Assembly: GCA_900554365.1 (NCBI GenBank)
Contig: USGY01000016.1
Coordinates: 1-30,862, forward strand
From: an uncultured Clostridium sp.
Lineage (GTDB): Bacteria > Bacillota > Clostridia > TANB77 > CAG-508
Reading direction: 5' to 3'
Length of the DNA stretch: 30,862 nt
Below are positions 1-8,500 of this stretch, piece after piece. A program made the position numbers and the translations under genes. The notes under the pieces are model-generated. The model searched no databases, was not told the DNA's origin, and saw only the letters and a program-made list of their open reading frames with translations. Position 1 is the first letter of the stretch. Each line of letters starts with the position of its first letter.

Positions 1-118
1 TTTTTTGAATTCTTGTAGTACTAATTTCTATAAGAAATTGTACCGCTTAGGTTATTCTCTAAAGGATATTATTGTTTTCTTTTCAATGTACTATTTTGTG
101 TGTTCCTCTTGCGGAACG
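1..118 (-). other. Probable rRNA operon leader (5' part)
   Basis: Read on the minus strand, the region after the promoter has a hairpin with arms GTTCC/GGAAC (102-106 and 113-117). Next comes a boxA-like segment, GTACATTGAAAAG, at about 79-91. A second perfect hairpin has arms at 23-29 and 33-39. Segments ending in TTGAAAA are typical of Firmicutes rRNA leaders and 16S-23S spacers. No rRNA sequence itself is inside the window, so the call rests on the promoter and leader features. No convincing open reading frame is present. Confidence 0.45.
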
Positions 119-124
119 ATTCTT

Positions 125-153
125 ATTATACTCTATGTTATATTCTTTGTCAA
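125..153 (-). promoter_or_regulatory. Strong sigma-A promoter reading off the left edge
   Basis: On the minus strand there is a perfect TTGACA (148-153), a 17-nt spacer and a perfect TATAAT (125-130). A/T tracts at about 155-185 lie upstream and could act as an UP element. No gene of this window is downstream of it. The transcript would start near position 118 and run leftward out of the window. A consensus promoter with an UP-like tract is what rRNA operons of low-GC Gram-positives carry, and the downstream leader supports that reading. Confidence 0.85.
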
Positions 154-204
154 CACTTTTTTCAAATTTTTTTAAAAAACTTTTTTAAAGGCATTTTAAG
201 CATA

Positions 205-230
205 AATAAAAGCCCTATTTTAGTAGGGCT
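205..230 (-). terminator. Rho-independent terminator of the lepA operon
   Basis: A perfect 7-bp stem AGCCCTA/TAGGGCT (211-217 and 224-230) with a 6-nt loop is followed on the minus strand by TTTATTTA. It lies 10 nt after the stop codon of the 597-residue protein. Confidence 0.75.
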
Positions 231-240
231 CGAGGCTTTT

Positions 241-2034
241 TTAGTCTTTCTTTACAATTGTCAAATCTATATATTTTGCTAATTGATTTTCGTCATATTC
301 AATTTTTATATTGTATTCGTCTTGACTTTTATCAAGATAATTGAAAAGTGAATTAACTATTTGTGAATTTCCTTGTTTTCTATCAACTTCTAATTTTAAT
401 TCATCATTTGAAATAACTTGCATATTTGTTATATTATCTTTTATTGATTCTATCATTTTAACAACATCTTCACTTTTCATTTTTTCGCCTTGTATTATTT
501 CAAACTTAGAATTAAATCTATTTCTTTCAGCATCTGTTATTTCTGTTGAATTTAATACACTAGTATCTTTTATCAAACCTAATTCTTGTAACATTGCTTC
601 TATACTTTCTATTTGTATATCATCTTCAACTTGAGTTTTCTTATCATTTATTCCATTTTGAACTGTATCATATATATTTTTAGCTTGATCTTGATCTAAT
701 GTTGTTAAATTAACTGAATTGTCATTATTAAATTCTACTTTTTCTTTAATATCTGTTGTTTTTTCAATATTTTGATTTACAACAAGTTCTGCCTTTTTAG
801 TATTGTCTTCATATGCTAATGTGTTCTTTACTATTTCTTTACTATCATTTACTTCTACTGTTCTTTCAAAGTTTAATTGTTTTGTTACATCTTCTGTACT
901 TTTGTTAACACCTATATTTACTTTATCGTTTGTTCCAGTTATTGTAATTGATTCTTCTGTTTTATCACTTTTTGTTATTTTGGCATTAAAATATTTTTCA
1001 TTGTTTTCTATACAGTCAAGGCTTATTTTATAACTATCTCCTTGGATTTCTGTTTTTACTGTTTTTCCATTTACTTCATATACAGTTATTTTAGTTTGTT
1101 CACTGCCTATATTATTTTGATTTATATTTTGAATTGTGCTTTCAATTTTTTGTTGAATTTTTTCTTTTATATTTATATTGTTGTTTCCTAATGTTATTTC
1201 ATTATAAATGTTTTGTATTTTGTCTATTTTTCCTAAAATTACTTCGTCATTTTTTATTGTATCTAATATTTTTACATATATATTGTTCAATTCTTCTTTA
1301 GTTAAAGTCATACTATATGCCTTAGCTACCATATTTTGATTATTAATACTTATTCCAACACTAGATTGTTTTCCAAATTTATTAGAGTCAACATTTCCTA
1401 TAACTATAGAAGAATATTTTGTTTTTAATGTATTTAATTCATCATCTGAAAATTTAAGATCATTTAAAATGTTTTCATCTACATTAATATTGTCAGGTAT
1501 ATTGTTTATTTGTTCATCGCTAAATCCTAATTTTTTTGCTAAGTCTTTTAAGTTTGAATTATTTGCAACTACATATTTATTAAATAAACCATTAAATAAT
1601 AAGCCATAACTATCATTATTTCTTGTATAAGTTATAGTAGCTTCTGTATTGTCTTGATTTTTTAATTCTATTTTTTGATTGTCATAATTATTTGCTTTGT
1701 CAGTTTGTCCATCTATATTTAAAGCTAATTTATTAATGCTGTTATCATTATTTTCAGATGTTGTTCCTACATTTTGTGTGTAATTAGCTTTTATTTGTGT
1801 GTTTGTTTTATATGGACTATTTTGTAATGAATTTTCATATTCATTTAATTGTACTATTGATTGTAAATTTCCAATATTCCCAGCATTTTTTCCTAAATAT
1901 TTTAGAAATAGAGTTTTGTTTGATTTAAACATATCTGTTTTTATATACAATATTCCTAATATTACAGCTATTATTATAATAACTGCAACAATTATTGAAA
2001 TAATTAATGTCATCCTTTTTTTCTTTGTCATCAT
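241..2034 (-). CDS. Membrane-anchored extracytoplasmic protein, unknown function
   Basis: This is a 597-residue protein. After a short basic N-terminus (TKKKR) it has one hydrophobic segment at about residues 9-31. The rest is a long, polar, Asn/Lys/Glu-rich region, so it is probably a single-pass membrane protein with a large outside domain. I do not recognise the family with certainty. The layout resembles uncharacterised clostridial DUF proteins (DUF6583 is one possibility, not verified), and I see no catalytic motif. The ATG lies 2 nt after the rlmB stop. A good AGGAGG inside the end of rlmB sits 12 nt upstream of it, so translation is probably coupled to rlmB and lepA. A terminator follows the stop codon directly. 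Confidence 0.8.
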   Translation of the reverse strand: MMTKKKRMTLIISIIVAVIIIIAVILGILYIKTDMFKSNKTLFLKYLGKNAGNIGNLQSIVQLNEYENSLQNSPYKTNTQIKANYTQNVGTTSENNDNSINKLALNIDGQTDKANNYDNQKIELKNQDNTEATITYTRNNDSYGLLFNGLFNKYVVANNSNLKDLAKKLGFSDEQINNIPDNINVDENILNDLKFSDDELNTLKTKYSSIVIGNVDSNKFGKQSSVGISINNQNMVAKAYSMTLTKEELNNIYVKILDTIKNDEVILGKIDKIQNIYNEITLGNNNINIKEKIQQKIESTIQNINQNNIGSEQTKITVYEVNGKTVKTEIQGDSYKISLDCIENNEKYFNAKITKSDKTEESITITGTNDKVNIGVNKSTEDVTKQLNFERTVEVNDSKEIVKNTLAYEDNTKKAELVVNQNIEKTTDIKEKVEFNNDNSVNLTTLDQDQAKNIYDTVQNGINDKKTQVEDDIQIESIEAMLQELGLIKDTSVLNSTEITDAERNRFNSKFEIIQGEKMKSEDVVKMIESIKDNITNMQVISNDELKLEVDRKQGNSQIVNSLFNYLDKSQDEYNIKIEYDENQLAKYIDLTIVKKD

Positions 2035-2036
2035 AA

Positions 2037-2897
2037 TTATTTTTCGCCTCCTATTTTATTTATTCTTTGTTTTAAGGCTTCAAAAACAACAATTCCTGTT
2101 GAAACAGATGCATTTAATGATGTTACTTTTCCTTTCATTGGAATTTTTACTAAAAAGTCACAGTTCTTTTTAACTTTTTCACTCATTCCGCTTCCTTCAT
2201 TTCCAATTACTATTCCTATTGGTCCTGTTAAATCTTGATTATAATAGTATTTATTAGTATTTATATCTGTACCACATATCCATAATCCTGCTTTTTTTAA
2301 TTTATCTATAGCGTCAGATATGTTTGTAACTCTTGCTATTTTCATATATTCTACAGCTCCTGCAGATGTTTTGGCTACTGTACTGTTTACTGCTGCAGCT
2401 CTTCTTTTAGGTATTATTATTCCGTGAACTCCGGCTGTTTCTGCAGTTCTTATTATAGAACCTAAATTATGTGGATCTTCAATTCCATCTAATATTAATA
2501 CAAATGGATCTTCATTTTTACTTTCAGCATCTTCTAAAATATCTTCAATTTCACAATATTCAAAAGGTGGCACTATTGCAATTACACCTTGATAATTTTG
2601 AGTTTGTGCCATTTCTTGCATTTGTCTTTTATCTTTTTCTACTATTATAATTCTTCTTTCTTTTGCAATTGCAAGAATTTTATGTATTGATCCATGTTTT
2701 TCGCCTTTTTCTACAAATATTTTATTTATATCTTTTCCACTTTCTAATAATTCTAATACGGAATTTCTTCCTTCTACTTGATCATCAAATTCTGGTTTTT
2801 CTCTTTTTTCCTTTTTTTCTGGCACATAATTTTTTGCTCTTTGTTTCATTTTCATTTCTTTTGAATAATTATCGCTTTTTTTGTTTTTTTCTTTCAT
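2037..2897 (-). CDS. rlmB: 23S rRNA (guanosine-2'-O-)-methyltransferase RlmB
   Basis: This is a SpoU/TrmH-family (SPOUT) methyltransferase of 286 residues. RlmB methylates the 2'-OH of G2251 (E. coli numbering) in the P loop of 23S rRNA, using SAM. The family motifs are clear: motif 1 DPHNLGSIIRTAE near residues 141-153, motif 2 IVIGNEGSGMS near 229-239 and motif 3 SLNASVSTGIV near 260-270. The N-terminus carries about 35 lysine-rich residues before the L30e-like substrate-binding domain. I chose the ATG at 2897, 11 nt after GAAAGG. The in-frame TTG at 2906 is only 2 nt from that ribosome binding site. The gene lies 23 nt downstream of lepA, in the same transcription unit. Confidence 0.93.
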   Translation of the reverse strand: MKEKNKKSDNYSKEMKMKQRAKNYVPEKKEKREKPEFDDQVEGRNSVLELLESGKDINKIFVEKGEKHGSIHKILAIAKERRIIIVEKDKRQMQEMAQTQNYQGVIAIVPPFEYCEIEDILEDAESKNEDPFVLILDGIEDPHNLGSIIRTAETAGVHGIIIPKRRAAAVNSTVAKTSAGAVEYMKIARVTNISDAIDKLKKAGLWICGTDINTNKYYYNQDLTGPIGIVIGNEGSGMSEKVKKNCDFLVKIPMKGKVTSLNASVSTGIVVFEALKQRINKIGGEK

Positions 2898-2920
2898 ATT
2901 ATTCAAGACCTTTCTACTTT

Positions 2921-4735
2921 TTAATTTTCATCATCTAATTTTAATACTGATAAAAATGCTTCTTGTGGTATTTCTACATTTCCAATTTCACGCATTTTTT
3001 TCTTTCCTCTTTTTTGTTTTTCAAGTAATTTTTTCTTTCTTGTGATATCTCCACCATAACATTTAGCAAGTACATCTTTTCTCATTGCTGATATTGTTTC
3101 TCTTGCAATAATTTTTCCTCCAACTGCTGCTTGAATTGGTATTTTAAATAATTTTCTTGGTATTACTGTTTTTAATTTTTCTACCATTTTTTTACCTCTA
3201 TCATATGCGCTATCTTGATGTACTATAAAACTTAGGGCATCTACAATTTCTCCATTTATGTATATATCTAGTTTTACCAAGTTTGATCTTCTATATTCTT
3301 TAAATTCATAATCTAATGATGCATATCCTTTTGTTTTTGATTTTAGATTATCAAAAAAGTCATATATAATTTCATTTAAAGGCATTTCATATATTAATGT
3401 TACTCTATTTTCATCTAGATATTTCATATCAATATATATTCCTCTTCTTTTTTGACATAATTCCATTATATTTCCAACATATTCTTTAGGTGTTAATATG
3501 TTTGCTGTTACATATGGTTCTTCTATATATGATACTTCTTGTGATTTTGGTAAATCTTCTGGATTATATAATTCAATTATTTCTCCATCTGTTTTGTGTA
3601 CTTTATAAATTACTGATGGTGCTGTTGTAATTAATCCAAGGTCAAATTCTCTGTCTAATCTTTCTTCTATTATTTCCAAATGTAATAATCCTAAAAAGCC
3701 ACATCTAAATCCAAAACCAAGTGCAGCAGATGTTTCTGGTTCATATTGAAGTGCAGCATCATTTAGTTCTAGTTTTTCTAAAGCTTCCTTTAAGGCTTCA
3801 TACTGGCTTCCATCCATAGGATATATTCCACAATATACCATAGGTGTTACTTTTTTATATCCTTTTAGTGCTTCATCTGCAGGATTGTCTTTTAAAGTAA
3901 CTGTATCTCCTACGTGTATATCTGATAATGTTTTTATGCTTGCAGCAATATATCCAACTTCACCTGCTTGTAGCTCTTTTGTTGGCATATAAGAACCTGG
4001 AACAAAATATCCTACTTCTGCAACGGTAAATTCTTTTGATGTTGCCATAAGTTTTATTTCATCTCCAACTTTTACTTTACCATCTACTACTCTTACATAT
4101 ATTAATGCACCTTTATAGTTATCATATATTGAATCAAATATAAGACATTTTGTTTTTGCATTTTCATCTCCTTTAGGAGCTGGTATATCTGTTACTATTC
4201 TTTCTAATACTTGGTCAACATTTAATCCCGTTTTAGCTGATATACATGGTGCATCTTCTGCTGGAATTCCTATTATATCTTCTATTTCTTTTTTCACTTC
4301 ATCTACTCTTGCATTTGGTAAATCAACTTTATTTAAAACAGGCAATATTTCAAGATTATTGTCTATTGCTAAATAAACATTTGCAAGCGTTTGTGCTTCA
4401 ACACCTTGACTACTATCTACTACTAAAACAGCTCCATCACAGGCTGCTAGACTTCTTGATACTTCATAATTAAAATCTACATGACCTGGTGTATCTATTA
4501 AATTAAATACATATTCTTGACCATCTTTAGCTTTATATATCATTCTTACAGCTTGAGACTTTATTGTTATTCCTCTTTCTCTTTCTATTTCCATATTATC
4601 TAATACTTGACTTTCCATTTCTCTTTTAGATAATACTCCTGTCATTTCAATCATTCTGTCTGCTAAAGTTGATTTTCCATGATCAATATGTGCTATTATA
4701 CTAAAATTTCTAATATGTTCTTTTTTATTATTCAT
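2921..4735 (-). CDS. lepA: Elongation factor 4 (LepA), translational GTPase
   Basis: At 604 residues this is full length for LepA/EF4, a ribosome-associated GTPase that acts on stalled or mistranslocated ribosomes. It shows G1 AHIDHGKST (residues 15-23), the switch region RGITIKSQ, G3 DTPGHVDF, G4 NKVDLP and G5 SAKTG. EF-G-like domains II, III and V follow, and the LepA-specific C-terminal domain ends in a lysine-rich stretch. GGAGG lies 4 nt before the ATG. It is the first gene of an operon with rlmB and the 597-residue membrane protein, and a sigma-A promoter sits just upstream. Confidence 0.98.
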   Translation of the reverse strand: MNNKKEHIRNFSIIAHIDHGKSTLADRMIEMTGVLSKREMESQVLDNMEIERERGITIKSQAVRMIYKAKDGQEYVFNLIDTPGHVDFNYEVSRSLAACDGAVLVVDSSQGVEAQTLANVYLAIDNNLEILPVLNKVDLPNARVDEVKKEIEDIIGIPAEDAPCISAKTGLNVDQVLERIVTDIPAPKGDENAKTKCLIFDSIYDNYKGALIYVRVVDGKVKVGDEIKLMATSKEFTVAEVGYFVPGSYMPTKELQAGEVGYIAASIKTLSDIHVGDTVTLKDNPADEALKGYKKVTPMVYCGIYPMDGSQYEALKEALEKLELNDAALQYEPETSAALGFGFRCGFLGLLHLEIIEERLDREFDLGLITTAPSVIYKVHKTDGEIIELYNPEDLPKSQEVSYIEEPYVTANILTPKEYVGNIMELCQKRRGIYIDMKYLDENRVTLIYEMPLNEIIYDFFDNLKSKTKGYASLDYEFKEYRRSNLVKLDIYINGEIVDALSFIVHQDSAYDRGKKMVEKLKTVIPRKLFKIPIQAAVGGKIIARETISAMRKDVLAKCYGGDITRKKKLLEKQKRGKKKMREIGNVEIPQEAFLSVLKLDDEN

Positions 4736-4755
4736 GATTCCTCCAATATACTGAA

Positions 4756-4784
4756 ATTTTATACTTTTTTTACCTTTTAGTCAA
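4756..4784 (-). promoter_or_regulatory. Sigma-A-like promoter of lepA-rlmB operon
   Basis: On the minus strand: TTGACT (4779-4784), 17-nt spacer, TAAAAT (4756-4761). The lepA start codon is about 20 nt downstream of the -10 element. Confidence 0.6.
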
Positions 4785-4987
4785 TATTATGTTTGCATTT
4801 TGTTTTATATCATATTTATTACAAAAAATCCACTAGACATTCTTATTATTTTATATTTTAACCTTTTTTTCTACAATTTGCTATTTTTTTCTATGTTTTT
4901 TTCGCTACTTATTTTACAAATTCATTACAATTATGTAACTTTGTTTAATTATGTTACCTTTATTTTGACAAATTTCGCTTTTACACA

Positions 4988-5069
4988 TGTGGGTAATTTG
5001 CCTGTGGAAACTGTGGATAACTTTGTGAATAACTCAAAATAGTCATTTTGTGGTCACGAGTTATTCACA
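4988..5069. promoter_or_regulatory. DnaA-box cluster in a gene-free gap
   Basis: The gap 4736-5251 (about 515 nt) has no supported gene. Its centre holds one perfect DnaA box, TGTGGATAA (5012-5020, reverse complement of TTATCCACA). Two boxes fit TTWTNCACA: TGTGAATAA (5024-5032) and, in the other orientation, TTATTCACA (5061-5069). Two weaker matches are TGTGGGTAA (4988-4996) and TGTGGAAAC (5003-5011). Four lie in the same orientation at 9- to 15-nt steps, and a very A/T-rich stretch follows at about 5070-5175. No dnaA or dnaN is nearby and the flanking genes do not diverge, so this need not be oriC. It could be a DnaA-titrating or regulatory cluster like the DnaA-box clusters of B. subtilis. 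Binding is inferred from sequence only. Confidence 0.6.
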
Positions 5070-5170
5070 TTTATTTTTGGTTTATATAATATTATCATTT
5101 TTCTTTTATTATTCAACTTATTATGTAGATTAATTTGTTGTTTATTTGCTTAAAAATTGTATGCTAATAA

Positions 5171-5221
5171 CATAAAAAAGAAATGAGATTTTTGTTAATT
5201 TATAACTTAAGTCTCATTTCT
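5171..5221 (-). terminator. Terminator after the polC-DUF1294 unit
   Basis: A perfect 10-bp stem AGAAATGAGA/TCTCATTTCT (5179-5188 and 5212-5221) with a 23-nt loop is followed on the minus strand by TTTTTTATG. It lies about 30 nt after the DUF1294 stop codon. Confidence 0.7.
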
Positions 5222-5251
5222 CTATTTGACCTTTTTTAAAGCCATTTTTAG

Positions 5252-5554
5252 TTATTTTAATATAAAATAAATTATCGTTATTATTTCTAATATTGTAATA
5301 AACGGAAAGCCTATTACAAATTGGATTTTTTGTGTTTTATGTCTAAAAACATACATACCAGCAGTTGTTCCAATTCCTCCCCCTAATGCTGTTATAATAA
5401 ATAAAGTCTTTTCAGGAATTCTCCATGCTCCTTTTTTAGCTTTTCTTTTATCTAACCACATTATAAAAAATCCAAAAATGTTTATAATTATAAAATATAT
5501 TATTATGTTTTGTACCGTAAATATATTTTCATAATTTAATTGTGTTGTCTGCAT
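5252..5554 (-). CDS. DUF1294 family small membrane protein
   Basis: This 100-residue integral membrane protein is of the DUF1294 (YsdA-like) family, whose function is unknown. The family signature is visible: FFIMWLDKRKAKKGAWRIPE, then the glycine-rich TALGGGIGTTAGM and RHKTQKIQFVIGFP. Hydrophobic segments lie near both ends and around the glycine-rich region. I chose the ATG at 5554, 6 nt after TTGGAG. An in-frame TTG farther upstream overlaps the end of polC and has no ribosome binding site. It starts 16 nt after the polC stop, so the two are probably cotranscribed. Confidence 0.85.
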   Translation of the reverse strand: MQTTQLNYENIFTVQNIIIYFIIINIFGFFIMWLDKRKAKKGAWRIPEKTLFIITALGGGIGTTAGMYVFRHKTQKIQFVIGFPFITILEIITIIYFILK

Positions 5555-5570
5555 AATTTTCTCCAATCTA

Positions 5571-8500
5571 TTAAACAAATAAACTCATTTGATTACTTTG
5601 GCTCATTCCTTTTAAACATCCATAATTTTTTAAAACTTCTGTTACAGAATTTCCTACTTTTGAACGTATTTTCAAGTCATCTATTGACATAAATTTTCCT
5701 TCTTTTCTTGCTTCTGCAATTCCAAGTGCTGCAACTGTTCCTAGTCCAGGTATACTATTTAACGGTGGTCTTAATGCACCATCTTCTACCTTGAATTTTG
5801 TAGCATCAGATTTATACAAGTCCATAGGTAAAAATTCAAATCCTCTTTCATACATTTCTAAAACTAATTCTAATATTGGATACATTGTTTTATCTTTTTG
5901 TGTTGCATTGTTTCCTAATAAGTCTATTTCTTTCATTTTATTTTTTACTTTTTCTTTTCCAAATATCATACAATCACTATCAAAATCATCTTTTCCTCTT
6001 ATTGAGAAAAATGCTGCATAATATGCAAGTGGCATATGTACCTTAAACCATGCTATTCTAAATGCGTTTGTTACATATGCTGCAGCATGGGCCTTTGGGA
6101 ACATGTATTTTATTTTTTCACATGATTTTATATACCAATCTGGAACATCGTGTTCTTTCATTAATGCTTTATATTCTTCCCATTTTGCTGGATCTTTTAA
6201 AGCTTTTCCTTTACGAACTGTTTCCATTATTTTAAATGAATGGTTTGGTGGTACTCCTTTTTTTAATAAATAAATCATTATATCATCACGACAACATATA
6301 GCATCCTGTAATGTTACTATTCCTTGTTCTATTAAACTTTGGGCATTTCCAAGCCACACATCTGTACCATGTGATAGTCCAGATATACGTATTAATTCAT
6401 CAAATGTTGTTGGCTTTGTGTCTACAAGCATTCCTCTAACAAATTTTGTTCCAAACTCTGGAATTCCAAAACTACCAACTTCTGAATGTATTTGTTCTGG
6501 TTTTACTCCAATTGCTTTTGTAGAACTAAATATTGACATTGTTTCTTTGTCATCTAATGGAACTTTTGTTGGATCTATTCCAGTAATGTCTTGTAGCATT
6601 CTGATTACTGTAGGATCATCGTGTCCTAGTATATCTAGTTTTAATAAGTTTTGATCTATAGAGTGATAATCAAAATGTGTTGTTATAATATCAGAATTTG
6701 GATCATCAGCAGGATGTTGTACAGGGCAGAATTCATATATTTCTCTTCCCTTAGGTACAACTATAATTCCACCTGGATGTTGTCCTGTTGTCCTTTTTAT
6801 TCCAGTACATCCAACAGCTAACCTTTGAGTTTCTGCTCTATTTATTGGTATATTTCTTTCTTCAAAATATTTTTTTACATATCCAAATGCTGTTTTATCT
6901 GCAACTGTACCTATTGTACCAGCTTTAAATGTTGTTCCTTTTCCAAATATTACTTCAGTATATCTATGAGCTTTTGCTTGATATTCTCCTGAAAAGTTTA
7001 AGTCTATATCAGGCTCTTTATCTCCATTAAATCCTAAGAATGTTTCAAATGGTATATCCATTCCGTCTTTAGCTAATTTGTGTCCACATTTTGGACAGTC
7101 TTTGTCTGGTAAATCAAATCCATTACCTACACCATAATCACCAAATTCTGAATATTTACAATTTGGACATCTGTAATGAGGTTTTAATGAATTTACTTCT
7201 GTTATTCCTGTCATAAAAGCAACTAATGATGATCCTACTGATCCCCTTGAACCAACTATATATCCATCTGCATTTGATTTCCATACTAATTTTTGAGCTA
7301 TTATGTACATAACTGAATATCCATTACTTATTATTGAATTTAATTCTTTATCCAATCTGGTTTGAACTATTTCTGGTAATGGATCACCATATAATTCATG
7401 TGCTTTTTTATATGCTATATTTTTTATATCTTCCTCACATCCTGGAATATGTGGTGGACATTTTTCAGGTGATATCGGACTTATTCTTTCACACATATCT
7501 GCTATTTTATTTGTGTTTGTTACAACAACTTCATATGCTTTTTCTTTTCCTAAATAAGAAAATTCTTCTAGCATTTCTTCTGTTGTTCTTAAATATAATG
7601 GTGCTTGGTTATCTGCATCATCATATCCTTGACCAGCTTCTAATATTCTTCTATATATTTCATCTTGCGGATCCATAAAATGTACATCACATGTTGCAAC
7701 TACAGGTTTTCCTATTTTGTCTCCTATTTCAACTATTTTTCTATTTATGTCACGTAAACCTTCTTCATCTTTTACCGCTTCATTTCTTATTAAAAAGTTA
7801 TTATTGGCAATTGGTTGAATTTCTAAATAATCATAAAAGTTTGCAATTTCTTCTATTTCTTCATCTGTTTTTCCAAGTTCTATAGCTTGATACAACTCTC
7901 CAGCTTCACATGCACTACCAATAATTAATCCTTCTCTATATTTTTCTAATATACTTTTTAATATACGAGGATTACGATAAAAATATTTTAAATGTGATAT
8001 TGATACTAACTTATATAAGTTACGTAGTCCCACATAATTTTTGGCTAATATTATTGCATGATATGTTTTTAATTTTTTATATTCTTCTTTTTTTGCTTCT
8101 TCTGAACTACTAACTTTATCTATATCTTCTACTTTTTTAGCTCCTCTTTTATCTAACATATCAAGCATAACTTTAAATACTTTTACTGTTGTATCAACAT
8201 CGTCTAAAGCTCTATGTGCTACTTCAACTGTTATTCCTAAATTATCTGCTATTTTTCCTAATTTGTATCTTTTAAATTCTGGGAATAAATCTTTTGCCAA
8301 GCTTAATGTATCTAAATATGTATAATCAAAATCATATCCTAATACTCTTGCATTTTGTTTTAAAAATCCAATATCAAATCCTGCATTATGTGCTACTAAA
8401 ACTGCATTTTTATCATTTCCTATAAATTCTAACATTTTAGGAAATACTTTATCTATTGTTTCTGCGTCTGCAACCATTTCATCTGTTATTTTAGTTACTT

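Noticed and set aside
100..282. 60-codon plus-strand reading frame
   Set aside because: It runs through the minus-strand promoter, the leader hairpin and the lepA-operon terminator, has no ribosome binding site and is only A/T-rich Phe/Leu/Ile sequence.
2898..2906. TTG start for rlmB at 2906
   Set aside because: It is only 2 nt from the GAAAGG, while ATG at 2897 has a workable 11-nt spacing.
4800..5042. 80-codon plus-strand reading frame in the lepA upstream gap
   Set aside because: No ribosome binding site; the composition is what random T-rich DNA gives, and its end lies in the DnaA-box cluster.
4736..5251. Calling the gap the chromosome origin oriC
   Set aside because: No dnaA, dnaN or rpmH is near and the genes on both sides point the same way, so only a DnaA-box cluster is claimed.
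7334..7885. Plus-strand frames opposite polC (and others such as 8651-8995 and 9657-9851)
   Set aside because: They are antisense to well-conserved polC sequence, with no ribosome binding sites and Leu/Phe-rich shadow composition.
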